From NCBI GenBank assembly GCA_025201765.1, contig MU623351.1:372001-436000 (forward strand): DNA of 64,000 nucleotides, written 5' to 3'. The position numbers and the translations under genes were made by a program. This document shows, piece after piece, positions 23,311 to 34,771 of this stretch; the stretch's first letter is position 1, and each line of letters opens with the position of its first letter. Under the pieces are notes generated by a model. It searched no databases and was not told where the DNA came from. It worked only from the letters and a program-made list of their open reading frames with translations. Source of the stretch: Daldinia sp. FL1419. Taxonomy: Eukaryota > Ascomycota > Sordariomycetes > Xylariales > Hypoxylaceae.

Positions 23311-23468
23311 AAGAACGTTATTCCACGTGATTCTCATAATCTCATTAATTATGAATAGATGTTAGAAGACCCAAGCTCTCAAAGAAAGCTCTCAAAGACC
23401 GGGAGAGTGGCTGTCGCAAGGTGTATATGCAATTCCGCGGCAGGCTTGAATAACCAAGCACCGAGGCT

Positions 23469-24680
23469 TTATAGCGCGTGGTTACTATTGGCCTCCACGA
23501 CGTTATCGGAGAGATTGATCAATAATTGAGCCAGGCAGCGCTTGGTCGCAGCATCGTCACGGAGAACTGAGCTAAAGGTAGCGTCCCGAAGCGGCTCTGG
23601 AAGACATTGGCGGAGAGCTTCACGAGCACGAGCGTTATCGCTCAAGCGGAGGAAGCAGCGCACAACGTGTTTGAGGAGGCGGGCGGTCTGCTGTTCGACG
23701 AGCTGAGCAACCATATTGCTTAACACCGTACCGACGGCGTAGAAACGTTCATAAGTAGCGCAAATGTAGTTCAGCCCATTATCATCCAACAGAATTTTCT
23801 GGACGATGAAAATAGCCACTGTCTTACTAAGTTCAGACCCCGTCTCCATGATCCTAAGGCAAAGAGGGATAATCTCGGTAGTGAGGAGAAAGTTAATCAC
23901 TTCACTAGAGTCATTCTTAACCAACGCACCGATGACTCCGAGAGAAGTCAAACGGAGATACTCAAACGGACGAGATTTGGATGTCGTGTTCAAGAAAGGA
24001 TATAGGAAAAGAGGAATATGGGCTACGATTTCATTTCGTTAGTGTGTTATAACCGTCTTGCCCGAATATCAACATACCGTTCAAGAACAAGGTTCTAGTA
24101 TCGTTGTGCGACGCTACGCATTGTAGCAGTGCGAGCGCGTTGCAGACTCGGTTGGAAGCTGCAGCGGTCAACTGCGATGGGTTGAGGAGGTTGTAAACTG
24201 AGATGATCTCCTGCATCAGAGAGGTCATCACGCCTGGGATTTGGAGTAGAATTAGCCTTAAATCAGCCTCAAGATGTATGGGGGAGGCAGAGAGCAGAGA
24301 GAAAAGTACAAACCAAAGGAATGCCACAAGATGAGGGCAAGCTCGGGGACCTGCTCTCTCTTCTTGCTGAGTTCAAGGAGAGCCGCCTCGCGGGTATTCT
24401 CGTTGAGCAAGTCGGCGACGAAAGTCAACGTGCGGCGGTTATCCTCTGACACATTTTCCAAACCACTATCCTGAACATGACCACCGACTGATGCGCCAAG
24501 GTTCGTAGATACATTATTATGAGCGCCGGCTAATCGATTATAGTGCTGTTGCTGAGCGGCGGCGGCGGCGGCAGCAGCTTGCTGGGCCTGGTGCTGGTGA
24601 CTCTGCGGCTGGTGCATCCATGACTGATCGGCGTGTGGGTTATACTGGTGGTGACTGTAAAGGTTTGGGTTTGGTAGCAT
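23469..24680 (-). CDS. CAF40: CCR4-NOT subunit CAF40/CNOT9 (RCD1 family)
   Basis: Core subunit of the CCR4-NOT deadenylase complex, which controls mRNA decay and translation. Exons 24680-24314, 24233-24078 and 24022-23469; 358 residues. The N-terminal 50 residues are His/Gln/Ala-rich, with an eight-Ala run followed by Gln. The armadillo-type RCD1 domain starts at RRTLTFVADLLNENTREAAL and runs to the C-terminus; family hallmarks include LALILWHSFGV, MQEIISVYNLL, CNALALLQCVASH, RPFEYLRLTSLGVIGALVK and NYICATYERFYAV. Both junctions complete a Gly or Ala codon and restore the family sequence. No lesion is visible. The 2.4 kb upstream holds no gene. Confidence 0.95.
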
Positions 24681-27057
24681 ATTGACGGTTGGCGATTACG
24701 ATCGCTCGAATTACTTTGGGTATGGCGTAGCTGATTCTTTAGGCACGTAGGCAAATGCTTTCCTTATTCAACTCTTGACTCTTGTCGTGTCAGGCTCCTT
24801 GTGTCAGGCTCCTCGTGTCCTTGTGTTTTTGATCGTATTCCGAACCTGTATTATATTGATATATCAATACTTTTCCGGTTTTTATTTTCTCTTCTTTCTT
24901 TTTTACAGCCCGTTCTTTTCTTTTCTTTTGGGCTGATCTACTAACAATGCGAATGTTTCGAATCGGCTAAAGCTTTCGACTTTGGAATTTGGACGGGTTG
25001 AAACAACGGAGATTCCGGTTGGTCGCATAGATCTCAGGGAAAAAATAAATTGGTCTAGGTTGATCGCGCTCGTCTGGTTCGCCTTAACTGTAAAATCGAG
25101 GGTGAAATGGAGGCTCGTTGGCTAGCCGATTCAAGTTTCGTCGAGTCGTGTGTGAAGGTATAGCTTCCCGGAACCCAACGACCACTTGTGTGTCTCTAGA
25201 TAATGTGCGCCTGTCTGTATGTTTGGTAAGTAACGAGCGAAGCTATGATTATAATAGAATATGTGTCCTCTTGTAGACCACGACTAGCATGAGGGTTCAA
25301 AAAATGACCTTTAGAAAGCGAAAAAAAAATCCACCAAGGTAGACTCAAATAAGTAAAAGGTAATATACTAACATGAACCGGGCTCCTAGAGGGCGATTGG
25401 GCAACTGCTGATGGCCTCCTCTCCGAAAAGTAAACAGGGAACTCCCCAACAGAATATAAAAATGTTAAATGATTTAAGATTGTATGTTACAGGGCGTCGC
25501 ACGTTAGGTAGGAAATATGGTTGCTTGGGAAGGGAAGAACCGTAAGTGAGGGTCTACATGTAGGTAGATATCGATACAAATTGAAGAAAGTCCAAGTGGT
25601 TGCAGGGCTTTTTGCTGCTGTTCCCGGCGACGAAGCACCGCGTCGTAATTTGCCGAGCGGAATGGGTAGAATGTACCTCGATGTACACCGTAGAATCGAA
25701 GAATGGGGGGTCCATTAGGTTAGGCAGGTTCAGGTTAAGTTCGTGCACGGGCCAATACGACCAGGCATTGACCAGCTATGTAGCCTACAGCTTTGGTGGC
25801 AGCTGGGTGGTCAGATTTATAATTATGGGTCTCTTACTCAAAACGACCACCAAGTACTGCTACCACTTGATTTATATGGCAAGATACAAGATTCTTTACA
25901 TGCTCCAGTTCCGATCTTTTCCCAAAGAAGACCCCAAATTCATTTAGAGTATAAGAATATTTAGTCCAGAGTTTGATACACCATGGTATTTCGAGCGCCC
26001 TAGTACCTCCCGGACGGACCTAAATTTCCCTATTGCGTAGGTCTACCTATGTACATACTTTCTCAGCCCTAGCTTGGTTGCGCCGCGGCGGGGTTGTGCA
26101 CGGACTACAGATATGCATCAAGCCAGACCATCTATCGGCGGTACGATCCTCGTCATCGTATGTTCACCGTATTAATACATATATAATATGCAATATACTG
26201 GGATCAGCGCACCAATAGACGTCGAGGTTCCCCCCTATTCCTCTCATCTCACCTATAACGTCGTTTCGGTCCTCCCCACCCAAGTTCGCTCGGGTGCGTT
26301 ACGTCAAAACCCAGTGCCACATCTAGGCACCGGTCTGGATATGATATACGTACGAGAAACGCCTCCTGTGACCATCGAAAGAAAAACGATAATCTTATAA
26401 GAGCCGGAGGTTTGTCCAAGTAGTAATACACTATAAGCATGAGCAAGTAGTAGACAAACTGTTTGGGTTGGACAAATAACCGATTAAAGAGAGAAATGAT
26501 ATATAAACCATCCCTATTCTTGAGAGTATAGGGAATCAATGGCCGACGAAAGCCAAATAGAACTATGTTCATCGTAGGAAATTATTACTACATTACGTCC
26601 ATCGCGAATAATAATAATAACGTGATGAAATACCGCGCATCAGTCCAGAGGCTGTTGCTGCTATCCATTTATCTACCCGTCGCCGAAGATGTACTTGTCT
26701 ACATTACTACCTGTATTTGCTATTAGGAAAACATCAATCGTCGTGAAGTCCGTTCGCCAAAAAAAAAAAAGGCCCTGCCAATTCCATCATATCCTTACAA
26801 CGGGCTCTGAGCACTGCGCCTATCTTCGAAGAGCCCGTATTAATAGCAAAGTAGCCCATCCCCTGAGAAGGCATCGAGAACCAACGCATATTCCAACGCT
26901 AATGAAGTAGTCCACGTTCTATACGGGTCGCCACGTATGGAACACGTTCGCATTGTAATAAGATGCATAGGGGCGTACGCTGACCCCTTCGATCATTTTT
27001 ACCAGCAAATCTAACGGACTGTCGGCTTAGCAACGTATCCATAAGCCGTGCGTCAAA
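24681..27057. other. intergenic, no gene seen
   Basis: 5' side of CAF40 and 3' side of the KIN1-type kinase. T/C-rich near 24880-24930. No frame with a recognisable domain. Confidence 0.5.
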
Positions 27058-30000
27058 TCACAGGCGCAACTCCTTTAGAATCTGGTCCGCCATATTTTTG
27101 AACTGCCACGTATTGCCTTCCATACGTTTGAACTGGATCCCGTGCAGCGAAAGCAGGGGAACCTTCACAATGAAGATTTCAAATTCTAAAACCATATTTC
27201 CACCCAGGTCACTCTGAACGTGCGTGGTCGTTTCACCCGGAACCCTCCTCGATGAAGCGGTTGCATCTCGGTGAATACTTTCGGGGTCGGAGAGCTCTGA
27301 AGTAGAATCGCTTCGGTCGGCTGGTGCCTTTCCTGGCGTCTTCGGCGTGGGCGGAACACGATCTATGTCTCGGAGTTCATCACGCTCTTTATCCGTCCTA
27401 ATGCCAAAACTAAACCTACGGCGGTGGTTAGGTGTTGGGGCCGGACTGCCCGGTGCGTCAGCTCCCTTCTTGAGATCGATGCTGGGTGTGTGGCGACAAG
27501 AAAAGCCGCCACGAATCTCTGTATATTCGACCCCGAGTTGTTTTAAGACCCTCTTTACGTCCGCGCGGATAGCAGGCACTGATTTAGTCGATGTTGTAGA
27601 AACACTGAAGAGGCCCTTCAGGAAAACCGGCTTAGCTAGCTCCGAATCGTCTAGCCGCTCCGCTGAATTTCCACTTGCTTCACCAAGCTCCTGATCCGTC
27701 TCTTCAGGCACGCCTGCGGCACGAGCACCTTCTCTCCGCAATCTCCTTGCCTGGATGCTCTCGCGACGAGCGTGGCCCAATGGCTTTGCCCTCATGGACG
27801 CAGATCGAGAATTGAGTGGCGCGGTCTTCGGCTCCGGTGGAAGCTTATCAGTGGCTGCTGATTGATCCGAGCCACTGGTTGGCGGCGGTTCCTTGTTAAT
27901 TTTGTTCGCAGATCCGAATGGTCGTCTCCTAAACTCGGCCGAGCTCACACTAGTCGATCTTCCCAAACCCTTGTTGCTCTCAGAGAAATTAGCGCCAGCA
28001 GAGAGGGGCGGGCTTAGTAGATCCCGATGTTGCGGCTGGCTGCTTCCCGACCGCAATCTTGTCGGTTTATGCTCGTCTCGGTCGCGCCTGGACCTACGTA
28101 TACTGAAGCTCTTCCGCGGTGATTCCGGGGCCTCGGCTGGCGAATGAACATGGACCACAGGCGGGTGCGAGCGGTCCTTATCAAGCCTCTCTGGTTCTTT
28201 ACGACGCCTAGTGCTGAACCGTCTAAGGATGCCAGCAGCAGTGCTCTCCCTCTTTGGTGGCGGATCTGTGGGAATTTCCGGAGGTGCAAGCGTGCCTTGT
28301 GGTGCTTTCTTAAGGTCCTCTGGGGCATCATCTTCTCCGTGGGTTCTGGCACGAGGTCTCGATCTTCCCCCAGTAGCCTTCTCTCCGGCCATTTCATATG
28401 TCGCCGTATTCGTGTGGGCCTCCGGGGGCGGTACAATTTCTGGCATCGGCGATTCTGCCACATTCTTTGGCGTATGGGACTTTGGCATAGCCTCTACCTT
28501 ATCCCGGTCCTGTTTCTCCTTTACTAAGTAATAGATGGACACTAAGGGGCTATAGGCATTGAGCGGGTCAGCACCAATCTGGAGCGCATCTGAGCTTGGG
28601 GTCGTCAAGTTGTCACGGCTGCTCCCAGAGTTACGTCGCTTATAGAAGTCAAATCCAAATCCTCGCTTCTTCTCCACGTCCTTGGGCGCAGGTGCTACTT
28701 CCTTTTCCTTCTGTAGAAGTGCAACGGCGCGTTTGTAATCTTCGGATTCAATAACTTTAGTGAGCTGAGCCTTAATCAGATCCGGGGGGCCAAAGTTAAA
28801 GCCGGTCATAGCGTTGATGACTTCTGGTTCAAGAGGGAGCGTCAAAGGTTCCCGAGCCGGTAAGTAGTTCTCGGGTGGGCCACTATAACCTTTGATCATC
28901 CAAGGATGATTCATAACTTCGTACATAGTAGCCCGTTGTCTCGGGTCGGTGACAAGCATGCGTGTAAGGAGATGCCGGCATTCTGGATCGTGTTAGAGGG
29001 CAGGACAACAAACATGCCAAGAATTAAATTACTTACCATTAGATAGCCAGCTAGGATAGTCGACAAGTCCCTTCTTGATTTTCGCGTGCAGAGCAGGCAT
29101 GCTTTGATCATCAAAAGGGACCTTGCCGCACACCAACACATATAGAACGATACCGAAACTCCAAACGTCAACCTCCGGCCCAGTATACGCCCGTGCTTGA
29201 AGAAGCTCAGGGGCGGCAAAATACAGACTACCGCAGAAGGTTTTAAGGTGACCGCGGGGGGCGAAGAGGTTACTGAGACCAAAGTCAATGATTTTAATGT
29301 CGCCTGTCTTGCTAATAAGAATATTTTCAATCTTCAAATCGCGATGCACGATGCTATTGCGATGGCAGTAGTCAAGAGCACTGGCAATTTGCCTGCTGAA
29401 CTTTCTTGCTTGCTTCTCCTTTAACTTTCCGTGAGAAATGATATAATCAAGCATCTGTCCGCCGTTTACGTATTCAAAGAGCATGTACCAATGGTAGTTG
29501 GTTCGAACCACATCACGCATGCCGCAGATGTGGGGATGTTGTAAGAGAGTCACAATGGCTGCTTCACGCGCCGTTCGTATTTCTTTCGATTGATCGGCCC
29601 TCTCTTTATCGGCTCGACTATGGTGGCCATCTTCGGTGGAACCTCGAGGAATAATTTTACAAGCGACCTACGCAATCATGGTTAGCGAACGGAGTTGTAA
29701 CTTTGAAGGGATTTGAGAAAAGGAAGAAGAAATGAGGAGATAATAAAATAAAAGTACCAACCTGTTCTGTCCCATCTTCTTTACGAGCTAGCTTCACTTT
29801 ACCCATGCTGCCAGCACCGATGGTCTTGCCCAGAATCCATTTTCCAGACTGGGTAGGAATAGATGTTCTCGAGGTCCGTTGCTTGCCACCTGTAGCCCGT
29901 GCATCTGCTGCTGCTTGCATGACGGGCGGGATAGCAGCAGGGCCGGCATTGTTTGCGACAGCAGTCGGGCCTGCCATGTCGCTCTGGGTATGAGTTGACC

Positions 30001-30448
30001 GGGTGCTGCTTCGATGATGAACTCCTTTAGTATCGTGACCACGCGAAACTAGGGGAGGACGATCTTTGCTAGAGTTTCTCTGTGATTGATGACGGGAAGA
30101 AGCAGCAGCAGCAGTATTAGCTACGTCCGAAGTCTCATAGTCCTTCTGGGGTAAAATATCTTGAGTAGGACGACCGGAAGACGAGGTCTGGCGGCTATGA
30201 TGGCGGTGATGATGGGAGGCCGAAGCGGAACGGGTTAAAGGTTGGCCGTGGCCGGGATTATGTTGAGAAGTTGAGGTTGAGGCAACGGCAGGACCAGTTG
30301 AACTTGTCGGACGTGAACGTGCCGAATGGGCGCGAACAGGTGGCTGGGTCTGGTGAGATCTCGGAGATGATGAGGAGGAAGAATGACGATGGTGGTGGTG
30401 ATGACGATGTTGATGTTGGTGTTGTTGTTCAGTTGCCGAAGTGGACAT
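27058..30448 (-). CDS. KIN1: KIN1/MARK-family serine/threonine kinase
   Basis: Cell-polarity and secretion kinase of the KIN1/PAR-1/MARK group. Exons 30448-29762, 29667-29037 and 28982-27058; about 1080 residues, close to yeast Kin1. The first 200 residues are low-complexity, rich in His, Gln and Ser (HHHHHRHSSSSSS). The kinase domain begins WILGKTIGAGSMGKV near 204; Lys in VACKII near 233, HRDLKIEN near 337-344, DFG near 357, and an activation loop HLKTFCGSLYFAAPEL with the Thr that LKB1-type kinases target in this group. A long Ser/Arg/Pro-rich linker follows. The last 100 residues (VLEFEIFIVKVPLLSLHGIQF..) form a KA1 membrane-binding domain. Introns of 94 and 54 bp fall in the catalytic domain with matching phases. 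Confidence 0.93.
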
Positions 30449-30514
30449 CGCTTGGTACTTGGGTATTTTGTTATTGCCCCTACGGCTAACCAGGCTACAA
30501 GCAATAATTCAATA

Positions 30515-30568
30515 TTGTATGGCTTGTACGGCTTTGTACGGCCTGTATGGCTTGTATGGATTGTATAT
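30515..30568. repeat. degenerate 9-10 bp tandem repeat (TTGTAYGGC)
   Basis: About five imperfect TTGTAYGGC units, directly upstream of the KIN1-type start codon and probably in its leader or promoter. Confidence 0.6.
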
Positions 30569-30812
30569 TGTACTGTATAATTGTTGAATAACTGGAAAAG
30601 TGCAAGGGGACCGAGCTGATGTGACAGTACTTCTTCTCCATAAAAAGTTCGAAACGAGAATTGCAGGTGGTTGTTCTTGAATTCTTTGGTTCTTGACTTG
30701 GGTGGTTTCCAAAGATTTGGGCATCGGGCGGGTGGTGATCAGTGGGCAAGCAGGGCAAAAGTAGCTTTAACAATTATTAACGGTTAGAATGGTTAGAAAA
30801 GGGAAATCGAAT

Positions 30813-30849
30813 GGGTCCCTTGGGTCCTTGGAGTCCTTGGAGTCCTTCG
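30813..30849. repeat. 9 bp tandem repeat (GTCCTTGGG/A)
   Basis: Four tandem units of a GTCCTTGG core. Confidence 0.6.
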
Positions 30850-30925
30850 TTCTACGAATAACAAATAAGTTTTGGCTTGTCCTGGGCAAGCGTCTTTGCG
30901 GGTCCCCCTGCTTTTCCTGGTTTTA

Positions 30926-30972
30926 GTTCTTGCCTGGTTCTTGCCTGGGTTCTTGCTTGGGTTCTTGCTTGG
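30926..30972. repeat. 12 bp tandem repeat (GTTCTTGCYTGG)
   Basis: Four units of 11-12 bp, nearly identical. Confidence 0.75.
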
Positions 30973-31351
30973 GGTACGCCGCAAGGTTGCAAAAAAGTTG
31001 CAAGGTTACAAGGTAGATGGACCGCTGGAGCGACGTGGTACGGTTGACGGTTTGACGGGTGGGAGCCTCGCAGTTATTTTGCAAGCAATTGCGGTCCTCA
31101 CAGCACTTGCACTTGTTCGTTTTCCTTCCTTCCCCCCCTTAAAAGAATCGTTAATTGGTCCGGGGGTTGCGTAGTGCGTTAGCGTTCTTTCTTCAGGTCT
31201 GCCAGCTAACACGATGTACCTACCGACCGAAGCTACCTACTACCTAGGTACCTACATAAACACTGTAATTAAGTATCATTCTACGTACTTCCTGATGTAC
31301 TATATATGTGTAGCATATATGGGACCTAGTATACATAATACCTATCTACCC

Positions 31352-31365
31352 ACCTAGGTAGGTAC
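31352..31365. repeat. CCTAGGTAGGTA motif copy
   Basis: ACCTAGGTAGGTAC, with another copy (TACCTAGGTA) 100 bp to the left at 31241-31250. Confidence 0.6.
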
Positions 31366-34053
31366 ATTATTGGGTGCAGGTGTACTACGGTAGATTAGGT
31401 ATAAATGTCGGTGTCTTACGCACCCGGGCAGTATACAACGATAAGAGTGCTTCCTTTAGCTGCTTTAGCTGCTAAAAAGACCAAAGGTGGGCTGGCTGGC
31501 TGGCTTGTATCAGGTGTACCTTACCCTGCCTACGTGTAGTAATAAGAAGCGTCAAATAAGGGACAACCTCCGCCGGCGAATTTAGCACCGGCGACTGTTC
31601 AGAGTACCTACGTACTAGAGATACTACCTACTGAGGTACGTACAATACATGCAAGAGCTACAGATCCGTACATAGTAGGTACGCTACCCCAAAATACCTT
31701 ACGTGTGAGGTAGTACCTGGACTTACGTGCCCAGGTGCCCTGCGTGTCCCCAGAACACGAGACCAAGCAACGTCTGATGATACAGTGGCAAGGAAAGGAG
31801 AAGATCACAATTGATTTCACCCCGCAGCTGGGACGGAAGGTCCGTAAGGCGAAACTGAAAGATGCAGGTCAACTACATATGTGTATGTATAGGTATCTTG
31901 TTAATGTGTATTCGAGATACGGCGGTACATGGGATCTGATATCTCATGTCGTTTTGACGCTAAACAGATTGTCATATGGAGGGGATCGAAAGGGAAAAAA
32001 AAAAAAAAAAAAAAGGAACAAAACAATAAAAGTGCCACTTCCGTCCCTAGTTCCCCTTATTGCCCCCGCTAAATACTTCATATTAGAGATACTCAACTCA
32101 ATAACTCGTTGGAGAAACTTGGATGACCAAAAGCTGGACTGGCCGAACTGACAGGACTGGGCTCGACCCAATCTGTTCACTAATGCATTCTTTCCTTATA
32201 GTGAGTGCATCGAACTTTCCCTAGCCGCATCTCGCTACCACGCACAAGTCTTTTTAGTGTGGACCTTAAGGAGCTTATTAGTGAATGGTTAGTGGGTGAT
32301 TAGCGGACGGCGTGGCTTGCGTTCAAAAGAGAATGACGGAATAAAATCCCACCCCTGGAACTAAAAAATGGATTGTACCTTTTTATTTGAGACTTCGAGA
32401 TAAAAAAGAACTCACGCAGCTGAGGCTTCATATTTTCTCCATTTCTAACAGCCAAGAAATATTGCAGCTTCATTCACTTCAAGATGGCATAATCGTGACC
32501 TCGGAACGATCCTATCATTTAGAAGCCTCTATTGGTTCTAAACCAGGTCACCCTACTAACCATGTTTCAAATGCTGGATCCTCTTTTTACTTCCGTTTAC
32601 CATTTATCGTTCGGATTGTGAGTCGATCGAGTTGATCGAGTTGATTTGCGCATATCAATTGTGACGGTTGGAGGGGTATGACGACAGTAACCTATGTACT
32701 CCCGCTCACTGGTCGACAGGGTTGTATTATAAAATCGAAGCTTAACGTATCAGGAAAATAATCCCATTCTCGTTCGGCCAGGCGAGGACGATGATAGGTT
32801 GGATGTTGGCGACCATGCCGTTTACGTTGGCTTATTGAATGGGGATACATTGATTGGACAATGTAGCGAACCGGATCCAAAGGAAGCAATCGCAAAAAAG
32901 TACCACTCTGTTGAATTGCAACGGAACGTCCTACGTACGTATCGTCACGCATCACGCATCACGCATCACGTTCTCGGTGCCTACTAATAGGTTACTGAAA
33001 AGGATACGCCTTCGGCTGGATTTACGTACAATCCAATGGGCATATCATTCAAACTCTACAGCCTTGAGAGCCCGTCACAAAAAGGTATCGTCTAAACTGT
33101 TTGCTTCATCTCATCCTGCCCTGTAACTCTTTGCTATACAGTAAATTAGATAAGGCTGCCGAGGTATAGTAATATCGACTTGATATAGTGTAACTCAGAT
33201 CCGCAAGCTTCATGATGGGAATATCTTTGACCGTTTTAGGTTTTCAGGCATCGATAGTTAAAGAATACCCCGTAAGTAGAACAGGGATATTCCAAGCTAC
33301 AACGATCGATCTCTCTCGGCAATGCTTTTCAACGTTAGCTAACGGTAAAAGAGGATGAGGCTGAGCGTATCATTTCCTTTCAAGAGGTAGCAAACAGATA
33401 TCCAAATCATGATCAATACAAGAAATCCCCGAGTTCATCGGTGCATCATATCGTCAAGAACTTGTCTAATTTAACCGACTAATAACTATGTCAAAACTGA
33501 GGCATAAATTCTTCGAATCGGATCCCGAAGCTATTCCGTTATAAGCTGATATTAGAGCTTTGTATAAACTCCCCTCAATATCTCGAAGCTCTCCGCCCGA
33601 GTTTATATTAGGTACGGGAGTTCCCAGCCACGATTGATAGTGATTCTTTTACGGATAATATATTTTTAGACAATTAGTGGTTAAAATACGCAGTTCCCTC
33701 CCAACTCGGAAGGGAAGGGATAACATCTTCTATTAATATATACTCACTATGGCTCCTTGCATTATTATCCCCTCATTCAAGCTCGACGACGAATTGGGCT
33801 AACCTTGAAGCGGTACTCGAGATCGAATATGGAAGTTGACCGGGATAGCTACATACTGCTTTGATCTTTGTACGACGGAGTAAGCTGCAGCGGCGTGTAC
33901 AGGGGTGGCCCGATATGAGATCTGACATGCGTTCCTCATCGCGTCTGCATATTCTATTAGCCGGTTTTTCTGAGGAATATCTTGTTTGTCGTGAGCCGTG
34001 AGAGTAGGAATCCCGATTGTTCCTGCACTGTGATACCAGATCAGTATGTAGGT

Positions 34054-34112
34054 AGTCGTAGTAGTAGGAGCAGCAGCAGTAGTAGTAGTACGTAGTAGCA
34101 GTAGTATAAGCA
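34054..34112. repeat. AGT/AGC trinucleotide repeat
   Basis: Imperfect microsatellite of GTA, AGT and AGC units. Confidence 0.7.
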
Positions 34113-34771
34113 GTACGGGCCTCTTGATCAATTTGACATGACGGACTAGAGGAATCGGCTTCGTCTACTATTTCGTTGCTATGTGGACCTGTTACAATCC
34201 TCGTTTAAATTACTGCCGAAGCCATCGGCGGTTCACCCGGTATTGTCTAGATACCCGTTCGTTAGCTTGGCTTGTGGATTTGGAAGTCTTGATATAATTT
34301 GGTGGCTCATAAGGAGCATCCACAGAGTTGGTCTTTTCTAACGGTTAGTAACCTGCATGGTATTCCACTTTTGGTCAATCTACCATGTGAATAAGTCTTA
34401 TAATTATACGGGATTGCAAAGTCTCAAAAGAAACGGTAAAAGATGAAAAGATACAGAGTGAATGAGTTAAACGTATAAGGTGAACTGATAACAACCATGT
34501 CGTATCGATAAAAGGTTATCGATAAGACACGTCAATAGAACTACAAACGCGGATGTACTCCAACTTCCATACCCGATGTCATGTACGTGGGTACGTAGGT
34601 ACGTAGGTACCTATCTAATAAGATACCTGCTTTGTTCTTCCACTTCAATGTCAGATATCATTCTCATAACCTCGTTCTTTATCCAAACATCCTGATTACC
34701 TTCGTTACCTAGTAAACCAAGAATAACTTCCAAAGCTGCACGAATGCCCTCCCCTGCAGCTAGTTAGCCTC

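Larger units (their letters stand above)
20709..23468. other. AT-rich gene-poor region
   Basis: Mostly without open frames. Holds copies of the CCTAGG motif (20965-20980, 22040-22055), a run of three AGTCATC units near 20906-20928, and a doubtful membrane-protein relic at 22752-23310. Confidence 0.5.
30449..34771. other. 4.3 kb divergent intergenic region, repeat-rich
   Basis: Lies between the KIN1-type gene (-) and the G-patch gene (+). No supported gene. It holds several short tandem repeats (see entries), a 20-base A run near 31995-32014, a CATCACG repeat at 32946-32970, a GTACGTAG repeat near 34584-34611, and CCTAGG motif copies. Confidence 0.5.

Noticed and set aside
30872..31174. 100-codon frame over the 12 bp tandem repeats
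   Set aside because: The translation is a repeat artefact (Leu/Pro/Gly runs) with no coding evidence.
32946..32970. Short CATCACG direct repeats that might suggest a CRISPR-like array
   Set aside because: The units are contiguous 8-9 bp repeats without spacers, and the genome is eukaryotic.
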